Source: Streptomyces iakyrus
Lineage (GTDB): Bacteria; Actinomycetota; Actinomycetes; Streptomycetales; Streptomycetaceae
NCBI RefSeq assembly: GCF_000717055.1
Contig: NZ_JNXI01000020.1
Location: 124,001-188,000, forward strand
Reading direction: 5' to 3'
Length of the DNA: 64,000 bases
The notes beneath the pieces were generated by a model. It saw only the letters and a program-made list of their open reading frames with translations, was not told where the DNA came from and searched no databases. Below, piece after piece: positions 42,005-52,426 of the stretch (position 1 is the stretch's first letter; every line of letters starts with the position of its first letter). The translations under genes were made by a program, and so were the position numbers.

Positions 42005-43402
42005 ATGAGCCCCCGCAAGCCCAACATGGAATCGACTATCTACTTCGGTGCGGACGGCTGGTGGCACGGACGCGTCACGATGGGCGTGAAGAACGACGGC
42101 AGCCCCGACCGCCGGCACCGCCGCGCCAAGACCAAGGCGGAGGTTCGCCGCAAGGTCCGGGAGCTGGAGCGACTGCGCGACCAGGGCCGCGCGACCACCG
42201 CGGGGCGAAAGCCCACCGTCGCGCGGTGGATGGAGACCTACCTCACCGACATCGCGAGCCTGAAGCTCAAGCCACGCTCGCTCGATGACTACTGGTCGAA
42301 GACCCGGAACGACATCATCCCTGGCGTCGGCCAGCACCGCATCGACAAGTTGCAGCCCGAGCACCTGGAGCGGATGTACCGGGCCATGCTCGACGCCGGC
42401 CATGCTCCCTCGCACGTCGTGAAGGTGCACCGCATCCTGTCCCGGGCCCTGAAGATCGCCCACCGGCGTCGCATCATCGGCGAGAACGTGGCCACGCTCG
42501 TGGACCCGCCCAGCATCGATGAGATTGAGGCCAACCCCTTCACCAAGGAAGAGGCCAAGGCCTTCCTGGAGGCCGCGTCGAAGCGGCCCACGTTCATGCG
42601 GTGGATTGTCGGCGTCGGCATGGGGTTCCGGCAAGGCGAGACGCTCGGCCTGCGCTGGTCGTACGTTGACCTGGAGGCGGAGCTGTTCCGCCCCGAGTGG
42701 CAGTTGCAGCGCCTCACGTGGCGGCACGGATGCGAGGACACGCACGCCTGCGGGGCACGCCTCCACCGCTTCGAGCCGTGCCCTGCCGGATGCGCCCGGC
42801 ACAAGAGCTACAAGCGCGGCTGCCCGAAGCCGTGCCCCAAGACCTGCACGAGGCACGCGAGCGCCTGCCCCCAGCGAAAAGAGGGCGGGCTCGTCTTCAC
42901 CCGCCCGAAGACCAAGAAGAGCCGGAACGCCGTCCCGATCCCGCCTGTGTTCATCCCGTTCCTGCACGAGCACAAGGCCGGGCAAGAGGAGCTGCGGGCC
43001 GCCGCCGGCGAGCTGTGGCAGGAGCACGATGTCGTGTTCTCCCGGCCGGACGGACGCCCGCTCGACCCGCGCGCCGACTACGAGGAATTTAAGGAGCTGC
43101 TCAAGGAGGCCGGGATCGATGACCGCCGCCTCTACGACGGAAGCCGCCATACCGCCGGCACCATCCTCAACGAGCTGGGCGTGGACATGCCCACGATCAT
43201 GGAGATCCTCCGCCACACCCAGATCAGCCAGACCCGGCGATACGTGAAGGGCCGGTCCCACCTGTCCAAGGACGCCATGCGACGCATGGGCGAGTTTTTC
43301 GTGCCCGCGCCCTCGACCCCGGATCCGGGCCCCACTGAGACCAGAACTGAGACCGCCGACACCCGCGCGGCCCGCGCCCGGCGCCGACGCCGCATCCGCT
43401 GA
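42005..43402 (+). CDS. int: Tyrosine integrase of the AICE
   Basis: 465 aa from ATG 42005, with GGAGG 5 nt upstream (ATG 41993 is in frame but lies before that site). It has an N-terminal AP2-like arm-binding part, a core-binding domain (HLERMYRAMLDAGHAPSHVVKVHRILSRALK), and a catalytic domain with R209 in FRQGETLGLRW, SRHTAGTILNELG, LRHTQ and the Tyr at 413 in TRRYVKG. The HxxR histidine is Asp (YDGSRH), a variant I have seen in other actinobacterial integrases. A ten-Cys insert lies between the first Arg and the Lys region. It is directed at the tRNA-Thr 3' end 45 bp downstream. Confidence 0.94.
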   Translation: MSPRKPNMESTIYFGADGWWHGRVTMGVKNDGSPDRRHRRAKTKAEVRRKVRELERLRDQGRATTAGRKPTVARWMETYLTDIASLKLKPRSLDDYWSKTRNDIIPGVGQHRIDKLQPEHLERMYRAMLDAGHAPSHVVKVHRILSRALKIAHRRRIIGENVATLVDPPSIDEIEANPFTKEEAKAFLEAASKRPTFMRWIVGVGMGFRQGETLGLRWSYVDLEAELFRPEWQLQRLTWRHGCEDTHACGARLHRFEPCPAGCARHKSYKRGCPKPCPKTCTRHASACPQRKEGGLVFTRPKTKKSRNAVPIPPVFIPFLHEHKAGQEELRAAAGELWQEHDVVFSRPDGRPLDPRADYEEFKELLKEAGIDDRRLYDGSRHTAGTILNELGVDMPTIMEILRHTQISQTRRYVKGRSHLSKDAMRRMGEFFVPAPSTPDPGPTETRTETADTRAARARRRRRIR

Positions 43403-43407
43403 CGACG

Positions 43408-43440
43408 AAACCCCAGGTCAGAGACGTCCGACCTGGGGTT
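43408..43440 (+). terminator. int terminator
   Basis: AACCCCAGGTC..GACCTGGGGTT forms a hairpin just after the int stop. A near-identical one is at 23235-23270 beside the left att copy. Confidence 0.75.
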
Positions 43441-43489
43441 CACCAGAGCCCCCTGTCGGATTCGAACCGACGACCTACGCATTACAAGT
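43441..43489. repeat. Right attachment site, inside the intact tRNA-Thr
   Basis: The 49-bp core is identical to 23271-23319; here it continues into the tRNA 5' half, so integration regenerates a complete tRNA. Confidence 0.93.
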
Positions 43490-43520
43490 GCGTTGCTCTG
43501 GCCAGCTGAGCTAAGGAGGC
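43447..43520 (-). tRNA. tRNA-Thr (anticodon TGT)
   Basis: On the minus strand GCCTCCT (43520-43514) pairs with AGGGGGC (43454-43448) as acceptor stem. The D arm is TAGCTCAGCTGGCCAGAGCA. The anticodon stem-loop is ACGCA-CTTGTAA-TGCGT with anticodon TGT. The T arm is GTCGG-TTCGAAT-CCGAC. The discriminator is T and CCA is not encoded. It is the integration target of the AICE. Confidence 0.95.
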
Positions 43521-43577
43521 GGGTGCCGTGCGCCGGGTTGTCGTGCGCTAGGGCGGCACCACTGTACACAGAGCCCG

Positions 43578-44039
43578 TTACGCCGAGCCACGACGTTCCG
43601 TCCGGGCGGACTCCTCCGCCGGCTCGTAGGCGAAGCGGTACGCCACCGCCGTCTCACCGTGCCGTGCGGTGAAGTCGCCCCTCCCGGTGAGGCCGGTCAG
43701 CTCTCCGCTCCCCGACCCCGGCACCACCTCGAAGGTGCAGTGCACGGTGCCGTCCTCGCCGAAGAACCCCCTCTCCTCCACCGCGAAACTCCCCTCACGG
43801 CCGTCGACGCGGCCGGTGAGGAGTTCCATGCCGCTGAAGGAACCGGTCTTCGCGGTGACGTAGACGATCGAGTACTCGCAGGTCGTCCCGGCCGCCTCGA
43901 TGCCGCCCGTGAAGGTGTTCCGGACGGAGGCGTGGGCGAGGCGGGGGTTCGCGTCCTCGCCGGGGGCGATCACGCGTTCCTGCCAGTCGGCGAAGGTGAA
44001 GTGACCGGTGGTGGTGATGGTGCGGTTGGTGCCGGGCAT
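43578..44039 (-). CDS. DUF3224 domain protein
   Basis: 153 aa from ATG 44039. It is an allene-oxide-cyclase-like beta barrel by pattern (TITTTGHFTFADWQERVI, GGIEAAGTTCEYSIVYVTAKTGSFSGMELLTGRVDGREGSFAVEERGFF). The function is unknown. It is divergent from a WYL regulator across a perfect operator-like palindrome, so that regulator very likely controls it. Confidence 0.8.
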   Translation of the reverse strand: MPGTNRTITTTGHFTFADWQERVIAPGEDANPRLAHASVRNTFTGGIEAAGTTCEYSIVYVTAKTGSFSGMELLTGRVDGREGSFAVEERGFFGEDGTVHCTFEVVPGSGSGELTGLTGRGDFTARHGETAVAYRFAYEPAEESARTERRGSA

Positions 44040-44087
44040 GAGGTGGTCCTCTCGGTCGGGCTGACGGGCGAGACCAGTCTGGTCGCC

Positions 44088-44112
44088 GTACCTGACATCT
44101 CCTGTCAGGTAC
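44088..44112. promoter_or_regulatory. Perfect 10-bp-arm palindrome between DUF3224 and WYL genes
   Basis: GTACCTGACA (44088-44097) and TGTCAGGTAC (44103-44112) are exact reverse complements with a 5-nt spacer TCTCC. It lies 19 nt upstream of the regulator start and is most simply its operator. Confidence 0.75.
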
Positions 44113-44130
44113 GGGACGTACGCCGCGACA

Positions 44131-45129
44131 ATGGCCCTCATGCGCGCCGACCGGCTCCTCTCCCTGCTCCTGCTGCTCCAGAACCGCGGACGGATGACCG
44201 CACCCGAGCTCGCCGCCGAGCTGGAGGTGTCGGTACGGACGGTCTACCGGGACGTCGAGGCGCTGGGAGCGGCCGGTGTGCCGGTGTGCGCCGACCGGGG
44301 ACCCGCGGGCGGCTACCGGCTGGTCGAGGGGTACCGGACGCGGCTGACCGGTCTGACCGACGCCGAGGCCGGTTCGCTGTTCCTCGCCGGGATGCCCGGG
44401 CCGGCCCGGGATCTGGGTCTTGGGGCCGTCCTGGCCAGCGCCCAGCTGAAGGTCCAGGCGGCCCTGCCCGCCGAGCTGTCCGCGCAGGCGCGGCGCGTCC
44501 AGGAACGGTTCCACCTGGACGCCCCCGCCTGGTTCCGGGAGGCCGACCCGGTGCCGTGCCTGGAGGCCGTGGCGGCGGCCGTGTGGGAGCGGCGGACACT
44601 GCGGCTGCACTACCGGCGCTGGCGCGGCGAGGTGCGCCGGGAGGTGCGGCCGCTGGGGCTCGTCCTGAAGGGCGGCATCTGGTACCTGGTCGCCCTCGCG
44701 GAGGAGGCCGTACGGACCTACCGGGTGTCGCGCGTGCTGGACGCGGAGGAGACGGGGGACGTCTTCGAGCGGCCCGCGGGCTTCGACCTGGCCGCCTACT
44801 GGGCCGAGTCCTCCCGGCGTCTGGAGGCCGCCCTGCGGCAGGACACCGCCCGGCTGCGGATCTCGCCCCGCGCGCGGCGGCTGCTGCCGATGCAGTTCGG
44901 CACGGCGGGCGTACGGGCCCTGGACAGCGCGGGGCCGCCCGACGGGGACGGCTGGGTGGAAGTGGAGCTGACCGTGGAATCGGAGGCGGTCGCCGTGGGA
45001 GATCTGCTCCGGCTCGGCGCGGAGGCGGAGGTGCTCGGCCCTCCCGGGCTCCGGCAGGCCGTTGCCCGGGCGGTGGCGGCGCTGGCGGAACGGTACGGGG
45101 AGCCGTCGACCCGTGTCGACCAGTCGTGA
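44131..45129 (+). CDS. YafY/DeoR-type regulator with WYL domain
   Basis: 332 aa. The N-terminal winged helix is RLLSLLLLLQNRGRMTAPELAAELEVSVRTVYRDVEALGAAGVPV. The WYL ligand-sensing domain follows (LRLHYRRWRGEVRREVRPLGLVLKGGIWYLVAL, YRVSRVLDAE) and a WCX-type C-terminus. Such proteins respond to nucleic acids or small ligands. It probably controls itself and the divergent DUF3224 gene. Confidence 0.87.
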   Translation: MALMRADRLLSLLLLLQNRGRMTAPELAAELEVSVRTVYRDVEALGAAGVPVCADRGPAGGYRLVEGYRTRLTGLTDAEAGSLFLAGMPGPARDLGLGAVLASAQLKVQAALPAELSAQARRVQERFHLDAPAWFREADPVPCLEAVAAAVWERRTLRLHYRRWRGEVRREVRPLGLVLKGGIWYLVALAEEAVRTYRVSRVLDAEETGDVFERPAGFDLAAYWAESSRRLEAALRQDTARLRISPRARRLLPMQFGTAGVRALDSAGPPDGDGWVEVELTVESEAVAVGDLLRLGAEAEVLGPPGLRQAVARAVAALAERYGEPSTRVDQS

Positions 45130-45315
45130 CGTGCCGCTTCGAAAATTTCCGCGAAGTTCACAGGCCCGGAACTACTGACAGACGTGTGAACGCCAGGTAC
45201 CGTCCTGAGCCAGTTCACACGCGTGGACTACACCACAACGGAACACCCGTCGTGGCACCGCCTTCCTACTCGGATCGTCCGGCACGTTCCTGCCGGTAGA
45301 AGGGGTTCATTCACC

Positions 45316-46404
<1,089 letters not shown>

Positions 46405-46452
46405 TCAACCAGCAAACGCACAACCCCGGGTGAATCACCCAGGTTGACGAAG

Positions 46453-46482
46453 AGGGCCCCGCGGCGCGCTGCGGGGCCCTTT
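46453..46482 (+). terminator. msiK terminator
   Basis: AGGGCCCCGC (46453-46462) pairs with GCGGGGCCCT (46471-46480), then TT. Confidence 0.82.
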
Positions 46483-46622
46483 CCGTTGTCGACAAATACC
46501 CCGGCAGACCGGACGTTTCGAGCTGTGTGCGTCAACGCCCTACCCGGAAAGTGGCACTCTCTCATCCCCCGAACCGGTGACTCAATGTCTACAAACCATT
46601 ACCGGGCGCTACCCTCACACGC

Positions 46623-47072
46623 GTGAAGCACTCCATGAACCAACAGACGCGACGCGGCCGGGGCCCGGCCCGCCGGATCGGCCGCACCCTCGCTTTCGTC
46701 CTGCCCGTCGTCCTGGTGCTCTCCGGGACCCTCGCGGTCACCCGAGTCAACTGGTCGGGGAACTCCACCGACCCGGTGCTCACCGCCGCGGACACCTCCG
46801 TGGGCAGCCCGCGGGCCGCCAAGCGCGCCCCCCAGGACATCCTGCGCGACAAGCTGCTGACCGAGTTGCAGAAGGAGGACCCGGGCGTCGCCCTCACCCA
46901 CCTCCAGCAGGCCGTCAACGGCCGCCCGTCGCTGGCGAAGCACTGCGCGTCCATCGCCCGCGCCCTCGGCCAGGCCGCCGTCCGGGTCTACGGCCCGACC
47001 CGCGCCCAGTCGTACGCGCGCCCGGTGTGCGACACCGCCTTCGCCACCGGCGTCGCCGCCGCGCACAGCTGA
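46623..47072 (+). CDS. Hypothetical single-pass membrane or secreted protein
   Basis: 149 aa from GTG 46623 (ATG 46635 in frame). One hydrophobic segment follows a basic start (RRIGRTLAFVLPVVLVLSGTLAV); the outer part is helical with two cysteines (KHCASIARALG, ARPVCDTAFA). No family is recognised. Confidence 0.65.
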   Translation: MKHSMNQQTRRGRGPARRIGRTLAFVLPVVLVLSGTLAVTRVNWSGNSTDPVLTAADTSVGSPRAAKRAPQDILRDKLLTELQKEDPGVALTHLQQAVNGRPSLAKHCASIARALGQAAVRVYGPTRAQSYARPVCDTAFATGVAAAHS

Positions 47073-47171
47073 GCGCACCGCCCTGCCACCGGGTGGGAAG
47101 TCCCTGACGGCCGGCGCCGGAACGATCGTCGGCCGCGGTCACGGGCGGGACGCCACGTACAGTTCACTCTC

Positions 47172-47903
47172 ATGAGCGATCCGAGCGCCGCGTCCCGCCC
47201 CGTTCAAGCCGTCGTTCTGGCCGGTGGCCAGGGCTCCCGGCTGCGTCCGTACACCGACGACCGGCCCAAGCCGATGGTCGAGATCCCCGGGACGGGGACG
47301 CCGATCATCGGCCATCAGCTGTCCTGGCTCGCCGACGAGGGTGTGACGGACGTCGTGGTCTCCTGCGGCCACCTCGCCGAGGTCTTGCAGAAGTGGCTGG
47401 AGACGGCCGAGTTGCCGGTCTCCGTCACGACGGTCGTCGAGCCGGAGCCGCTCGGGCGCGGCGGCGGCCTCAAGTACGCCGCGGCGCATCTCCCCCACCC
47501 CGACCGGCCCTGGTACGCCACGAACGGGGACATCTGGACCCGGTTCTCGCTGCGGGACATGGCCGACTTCCACGCCGAGCGGGACGCCGTCGCGACGCTG
47601 GCGCTGGCGCGGCCCCGGCTGCCGTGGGGGGCGGTGCAGACCGACGGGTTCGGCCGGATCACCGACTTCATCGAGGCGCCGCCGTCGACCTTCGAGATCA
47701 ACGCCGGCGTGTACGTCTTCTCCCCCGAGTTCGCCGGGCTGCTGCCGCACCGGGGTGACCATGAGCGGACGACGTTTCCCCACCTGGCCCGTGAGCGGCG
47801 GCTGGCCGGGTTCACGATCCCTCAGGGGTCGTACTGGCGGGCCATCGACACGGCGAAGGACCTGACGGAGGCGGCGAAGGAGCTGGCCGCGTTGGGACGC
47901 TGA
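47172..47903 (+). CDS. Nucleotide-sugar pyrophosphorylase-like nucleotidyltransferase
   Basis: 243 aa. The N-terminal signature is AVVLAGGQGSRLRPYTDDRPKPMVEI, then NGDIWTRF (metal-binding D) and TFEINAGVYVFSPE. It is the short RfbA/GlmU-type catalytic domain without a hexapeptide tail. It likely makes an NDP-sugar; the sugar is undetermined. It ends at a repeat copy and a bidirectional terminator. Confidence 0.85.
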   Translation: MSDPSAASRPVQAVVLAGGQGSRLRPYTDDRPKPMVEIPGTGTPIIGHQLSWLADEGVTDVVVSCGHLAEVLQKWLETAELPVSVTTVVEPEPLGRGGGLKYAAAHLPHPDRPWYATNGDIWTRFSLRDMADFHAERDAVATLALARPRLPWGAVQTDGFGRITDFIEAPPSTFEINAGVYVFSPEFAGLLPHRGDHERTTFPHLARERRLAGFTIPQGSYWRAIDTAKDLTEAAKELAALGR

Positions 47904-47940
47904 GAGCTCGGCCGGTTGCTTCCCGTCGGCGACTGACCGC

Positions 47941-47979
47941 TCGTCGTGGCTTGTCGCGCAGTTCCCCGCGCCCCTTCAG
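47941..47979 (-). repeat. Dispersed repeat copy R4 (reverse orientation)
   Basis: Reading the minus strand, CTGAAGGGGCGCGGGGAACT then GCGCGACAAGCCACGACGA repeats the front of R2/R3. Confidence 0.75.
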
Positions 47980-48004
47980 AGGGGCGTCTCCCCGTACGCG
48001 CGAG

Positions 48005-48035
48005 AAGGCCCCGCATCTGCCTGATGCGGGGCCTT
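48005..48035. terminator. Bidirectional terminator
   Basis: AAGGCCCCGCATC (48005-48017) pairs perfectly with GATGCGGGGCCTT (48023-48035), loop 5 nt, between convergent genes. Confidence 0.85.
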
Positions 48036-48054
48036 GTGGCGTTCTGGCCGGGTG

Positions 48055-49755
48055 TCAGCCCAGGAGGCCGCCCACCAGGCCCGGGCGGCCCGTGGAGGAC
48101 GAACCGCCGTTGCCCGAGCCGCCCGTCGAGCCCGCGCCGCCCGTCGCCGTGCCGCCGGAGGTGGGGCCGGTCGTGGTGCTGGGGGCCTGGTTCTCCGGGG
48201 TGGACCGCTGGGGCGGGGCCTGGCCCGCGGTGCCCTGGGTCTGGCTGGGCGAGCCGCCGGTGACGGTGCCGGTGTCGCGGGTGGCGTCCGGCCGGGTCGT
48301 GGTGCCCGCGCTCGGGCTCGCGGAGCCGGCCGTGGCGCCCTGGGTGGGCGAGGAGGAGGCCGACGGAGTCCGCTTCTCCTTGCGCTTGTTGGGCTCGCCG
48401 GGGAGCGGGGAGCCGGGCAGTTCGTTGCGCGGGGCCTCGCCGGGGCCCGGGACGACGACCCGGTCGGCGTCGCGCACGGCACCGCCGAGCAGCGAGCCGA
48501 CGAGCAGGGTGACGCCGGTGGCGATGGCGGTGACGAGGGCGCCGCGGCGCAGCACGTAGCGGCGCAGGTCCCAGATGTCGGCGCGGGGGCCGAGACGGCG
48601 CCAGGCGCTGCCGGCCAGCCGGCCGTCGACGGAGTACACGGGGGCGCCGGCGATGATCAGCGGGGACCAGGCGGCGAGGTAGATGATGTCGGGCGTCTCG
48701 TAGGCGGGGACGCTCTTCCAGCTGACCGTGACCAGCAGCGCGGCCGACAGCAGGGCGCCCAGGCAGGCGGCGACGCGCTGCCAGCAGCCCAGCACCGTCA
48801 GGACGCCGACGATGACCTGGGCGAAGGCGATGACCAGGCCGGCGCCGACCGGGTGCTCCAGGGCGAACTGGCGCAGCGGCTCGGCGACTTCCCACGGGTG
48901 CAGCGTGTTGAGCCACTTGACCATGGAGCCGCGCTTGCCGCCTTCGAAGTAGACGGGGTCGCACAGCTTGCCCATGCCGGCATAGATCGAGATGAAGCCC
49001 AGGAAGACGCGCAGCGGGAGCAGGACGACGCCGAGGTTCATCCGGCGGCCCGGGTAGTAGGCGTGCCGGGCCGGGTCGTCGCCGTGCCGCTTGGCCCGGC
49101 GCCCGGTGTCGTCGTCCGCGCCGGGGGCGGACTCCTCGAACTCGCCGTCCTCGTAGGCCGGTTGGCCGTACGCCGGTTCGTCGTAGGCGCTGCCGACGGT
49201 GCGCATGGGCGGCAGCAGCCGGGTGCCGTCGGCGGGGTCGTGGGTGCGCTGGGGGCCGACGACCGGGGTCTCGACGGTCTGGGCGAGGTCGTCCCCGTAG
49301 CCGTCGCCGCCGTAGCCCGCGCCCTGGTACCCGGGTTCGTCGTAGCCCGGGCCCACCCGGGAGATGACCTGGGTGGCTCCGGTGTCGGAGGCGGGCTCGT
49401 CGGCGTGGCGGACACTCTCGTGCCGCACGGCCTGCAGGAGCCGGTGCGCGCCGGTGTCGTCGGGGGCGGATCTGCCGCTCCAGACGACGGGCCGGCGGCG
49501 GGCGGTGGCCCCGTCCGCCTCGCCCCCCATGCGGGGCATGCGGGCGGTGTCCTCGGTGGCGGTCATGTGCCGTGCGACCCGGGGGGACTGGACGCGACGC
49601 GTCGAAACGCCCAACTGCACGCGGAAACTCGCGTGATTGACGATGACCTGCGCCGGGTCGCTCGGCACCTTCACCATGCTCAGCGCGGGAGCGTCGTCGA
49701 GTCCCGACGAGCGGTCCCCCGTGGGTGTGCGGGGTGTTCTGGTGTCCACACTCAT
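48055..49755 (-). CDS. DoxX-family membrane protein with long disordered tails
   Basis: 566 aa. An acidic, low-complexity N-terminus of about 220 residues is followed by four TM helices of the DoxX fold (VVLLPLRVFLGFISIYAGMGKL, GLVIAFAQVIVGVLTVLGCW, LGALLSAALLVTVSW, IIYLAAWSPLIIAG), one more TM helix, and a Ser/Thr/Gly/Pro C-terminus. DoxX proteins take part in redox complexes at the membrane; the role here is unknown. Confidence 0.85.
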   Translation of the reverse strand: MSVDTRTPRTPTGDRSSGLDDAPALSMVKVPSDPAQVIVNHASFRVQLGVSTRRVQSPRVARHMTATEDTARMPRMGGEADGATARRRPVVWSGRSAPDDTGAHRLLQAVRHESVRHADEPASDTGATQVISRVGPGYDEPGYQGAGYGGDGYGDDLAQTVETPVVGPQRTHDPADGTRLLPPMRTVGSAYDEPAYGQPAYEDGEFEESAPGADDDTGRRAKRHGDDPARHAYYPGRRMNLGVVLLPLRVFLGFISIYAGMGKLCDPVYFEGGKRGSMVKWLNTLHPWEVAEPLRQFALEHPVGAGLVIAFAQVIVGVLTVLGCWQRVAACLGALLSAALLVTVSWKSVPAYETPDIIYLAAWSPLIIAGAPVYSVDGRLAGSAWRRLGPRADIWDLRRYVLRRGALVTAIATGVTLLVGSLLGGAVRDADRVVVPGPGEAPRNELPGSPLPGEPNKRKEKRTPSASSSPTQGATAGSASPSAGTTTRPDATRDTGTVTGGSPSQTQGTAGQAPPQRSTPENQAPSTTTGPTSGGTATGGAGSTGGSGNGGSSSTGRPGLVGGLLG

Positions 49756-49883
49756 CTAACCGAGTGACGTCGCGTTAGGACACTGCTTTGACCCGCCGGA
49801 TCTGTCCGGACCCCGTCAAGCTTGTCCTTGTCGCCCCGTTGACACCGGAATTACCCCGTACGGGTGAAGTTCCGGACGCCTGT

Positions 49884-50825
49884 TCAGCGGCGCCGGCGGG
49901 CCGCCTCGTACAGCACGATTCCCGCCGCCACACCGGCGTTGAGCGACTCGGCGCCGCCCGGCATCGGGATCCGCACCCGGACGTCACAGGTCTCGCCGAC
50001 CAGCCGGGACAGCCCCTTGCCCTCGCTGCCGACGACGATGACGACGGGGCCGTCCAGCGCCGGAAGCTCGCCGAGCTCGGCCTCGCCGTCGGCGGCCAGG
50101 CCGACGACCGTGATGCCGGCCTTCTTGTACGCCTCCAGGGCCCGCGTGAGGTTGGTGGCGCGGGCGACCGGGGTGCGGGCCGCCGTACCGGCGGACGTCT
50201 TCCAGGCACCGGCCGTCATACCGGCCGCGCGGCGCTCGGGGACGACCACGCCGTGACCGCCGAAGGCGGAGACGGAGCGGACGACCGCGCCGAGGTTGCG
50301 CGGGTCGGTGACGCCGTCGAGGGCGACGATCAGCGGGTCCACACCCTCGTCGTAGGCGGCGGACGCCAGGTCCTCGGGGTGGGCGTACTCGTACGGCGGG
50401 ACCTGGAGGACCATGCCCTGGTGGTTGAGGCCGTTGGTCATCCGGTCCAGCTCGGGCCGCGGGGCCTCCATGAGGTTGATCCCGCCGCGCTCGGCGGCGA
50501 CCTGGAGGGCCTCGCGAACCCGCTCGTCGTTGTCGATGAACTGCTGGACGTAGAGCGTGGACGCCGGGACGCCCTCGCGCAGCGCCTCCAGGACCGGGTT
50601 GCGCCCGACGACCAGCTCGGACGTGCCCTTGCCGCCCCGGCCGCGCACGGTGGGCCGGCGCACGGCCTGCTTGGCCTTGGCGTTGGCGACGCGGTTCTTC
50701 TTGTGCCCCTTGCGCATCTCGGCGGGCGGGGTGGGGCCCTTGCCTTCCAGGCCCCGGCGCCGCTGGCCGCCACTGCCGACCTGCGCGCCCTTCTTGCCGG
50801 ACATGCGGCGGTTGTTGGCTGCCAT
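49884..50825 (-). CDS. rlmB: 23S rRNA (guanosine-2'-O)-methyltransferase, RlmB type
   Basis: 313 aa. A basic N-terminal extension and an L30e-like substrate-binding domain ([23 protein letters not shown]) precede the SpoU knot: [54 protein letters not shown]. It methylates G2251 of 23S rRNA in the characterised family. It follows cysS on the same strand. Confidence 0.92.
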   Translation of the reverse strand: MAANNRRMSGKKGAQVGSGGQRRRGLEGKGPTPPAEMRKGHKKNRVANAKAKQAVRRPTVRGRGGKGTSELVVGRNPVLEALREGVPASTLYVQQFIDNDERVREALQVAAERGGINLMEAPRPELDRMTNGLNHQGMVLQVPPYEYAHPEDLASAAYDEGVDPLIVALDGVTDPRNLGAVVRSVSAFGGHGVVVPERRAAGMTAGAWKTSAGTAARTPVARATNLTRALEAYKKAGITVVGLAADGEAELGELPALDGPVVIVVGSEGKGLSRLVGETCDVRVRIPMPGGAESLNAGVAAGIVLYEAARRRR

Positions 50826-50932
50826 GACCTACCTGTCTCTGCTGTCGCCGTGAGGCGGTGAAGTGTGTACGTCTGTGCAGTGTGCCGCCCGGAGGCCCGG
50901 GCGGCACAGTCGGGCAGCCCGTGGGGCTTGTC

Positions 50933-52327
50933 TCAGCGCGGGCCGAGGCTCCATCGCGGCCCCTGCGGGCTGTCCTCGATGACCAGGCCGGACTGGCTCA
51001 GCTGGTCCCGGATGGCGTCCGCGGTGGGCCAGTCCTTGCGGGCCCGGGCGGCCTCGCGCTGGTCCAGCACCATGCGGACGAGCGTGTCGACCACGCCGTG
51101 CAGGTCGTCGCCGCGGTCGCCCTCCCCGGCCCACTGGGGGTCCAGCGGGTCGAGGCCGAGCACGCCGAGCATCGCGCGGACCTCGGCGAGCCGGGCCACG
51201 GCTGCTTCCTTGTCGTCGGCGGCGAGCGCGCTGTTGCCCTGCCGGACGGTGGTGTGCACCACGGCGAGTGCCTGCGGCACGCCCAGGTCGTCGTCCATGG
51301 CCTCGGCGAAGGCGAGTGGCACCTCGGCGGCGGGCTCGACGACGCCGGCCTTCTCGACCACGCGCTGCACGAAGCCCTCGATCCGCGCGAACGCCGACTC
51401 GGCCTCGCGCAGTGCCTCCTCGCTGTACTCGATCATCGAGCGATAGTGCGGGGTGCCGAGGTAGTAGCGCAGCACGATGGGCCGCCAGCGCTTGACCATC
51501 TCGCTGACCAGCACCGAGTTGCCGAGCGACTTGGACATCTTCTCGCCGCTCATGGTGACCCAGGCGTTGTGCACCCAGTACCGGGCGAACTCGTCGCCGT
51601 AGGCCTTGGCCTGGGCGATCTCGTTCTCGTGGTGCGGGAAGACCAGGTCGAGGCCGCCGCCGTGGATGTCGAAGGCGGTCCCGAGGTACTTGTGGGCCAT
51701 CGCCGAGCACTCCAGGTGCCAGCCGGGACGGCCGCGGCCCCAGGGCGTCTCCCAGTCGGGCTCGCCGGGCTTGGTCGCCTTCCACATGGCGAAGTCGCGC
51801 GGGTCGCGCTTGCCCGAGACGCCCTCGTCGGGCTGGCGCAGGTCGTCGATGTCCTGGTTGGACAGCGCCAGGTAGGCGGGGAAGGAGCGGACGTCGAAGT
51901 AGACGCTGCCGTCCGCGACGTAGGCGTGCCCCCGCTCGATCAGGCCGCGCATCATCTCGACCATCTCGGTGATGTGGCCGGTGGCGCGCGGCTCGTAGGT
52001 CGGGGGCAGGCAGCCGAGGGCGCGGTAGCCGTCGTTGAACGCCCGCTCGTTCTCGTAGCCGATGGCCCACCAAGGGCGGTTCTGGTCGGCCGACTTGGCG
52101 ATGATCTTGTCGTCGATGTCGGTGACGTTCCGCACGAACGTGACGTCGTAGCCGCGGTACTCGAACCAGCGGCGCATGATGTCGAAGTTCAGCCCGGAGC
52201 GGATGTGCCCGATGTGCGGGGCGGCCTGCACGGTGGCACCACACAGGTAGATCGAGACGCAACCCGGCTGGAGCGGGGAGAAGTCACGGATCTGCCGGGC
52301 GCTGGTGTCGTACAGGCGAATAGTCAC
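50933..52327 (-). CDS. cysS: Cysteinyl-tRNA synthetase
   Basis: 464 aa from GTG 52327 (an adjacent GTG at 52330 is also possible). The HIGH-type motif is in [17 protein letters not shown], the zinc/cysteine-site regions are present, and KMSKS is in [12 protein letters not shown]. MshC-type ligases share the N-terminus, but the full C-terminal anticodon-binding region ([25 protein letters not shown]) identifies CysS. It lies upstream of rlmB, the usual actinomycete order. Confidence 0.95.
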   Translation of the reverse strand: MTIRLYDTSARQIRDFSPLQPGCVSIYLCGATVQAAPHIGHIRSGLNFDIMRRWFEYRGYDVTFVRNVTDIDDKIIAKSADQNRPWWAIGYENERAFNDGYRALGCLPPTYEPRATGHITEMVEMMRGLIERGHAYVADGSVYFDVRSFPAYLALSNQDIDDLRQPDEGVSGKRDPRDFAMWKATKPGEPDWETPWGRGRPGWHLECSAMAHKYLGTAFDIHGGGLDLVFPHHENEIAQAKAYGDEFARYWVHNAWVTMSGEKMSKSLGNSVLVSEMVKRWRPIVLRYYLGTPHYRSMIEYSEEALREAESAFARIEGFVQRVVEKAGVVEPAAEVPLAFAEAMDDDLGVPQALAVVHTTVRQGNSALAADDKEAAVARLAEVRAMLGVLGLDPLDPQWAGEGDRGDDLHGVVDTLVRMVLDQREAARARKDWPTADAIRDQLSQSGLVIEDSPQGPRWSLGPR

Positions 52328-52426
52328 CACTCCAGGGTAGTGGGCCCCGGGGTGTGCATCAGGACCTTCCCCACGCGGCGCACATATTCGTGACATTGGC
52401 AACCGGTACGCCCCGAACGCTTGCCC

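Larger units (their letters stand above)
23271..43489 (+). mobile_element. AICE integrated in tRNA-Thr(TGT), about 20.2 kb, with accreted remnants at its left end
   Basis: It is bounded by a 49-bp direct repeat of the tRNA-Thr 3' end. From right to left it carries a tyrosine integrase beside the intact tRNA, xis, a repeat-rich intergenic region, ATPase and PrimPol replication genes, a GACAAG repeat cluster, a TraB-type translocase, spread-type membrane genes, an XRE/NUDIX and GntR/HD regulatory block, and low-GC cargo. This gene set is the AICE type that transfers double-stranded DNA. An internal integrase fragment and a second left-end-like sequence near 25037 show that the leftmost 1.7 kb is itself a relic. 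Confidence 0.9.
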
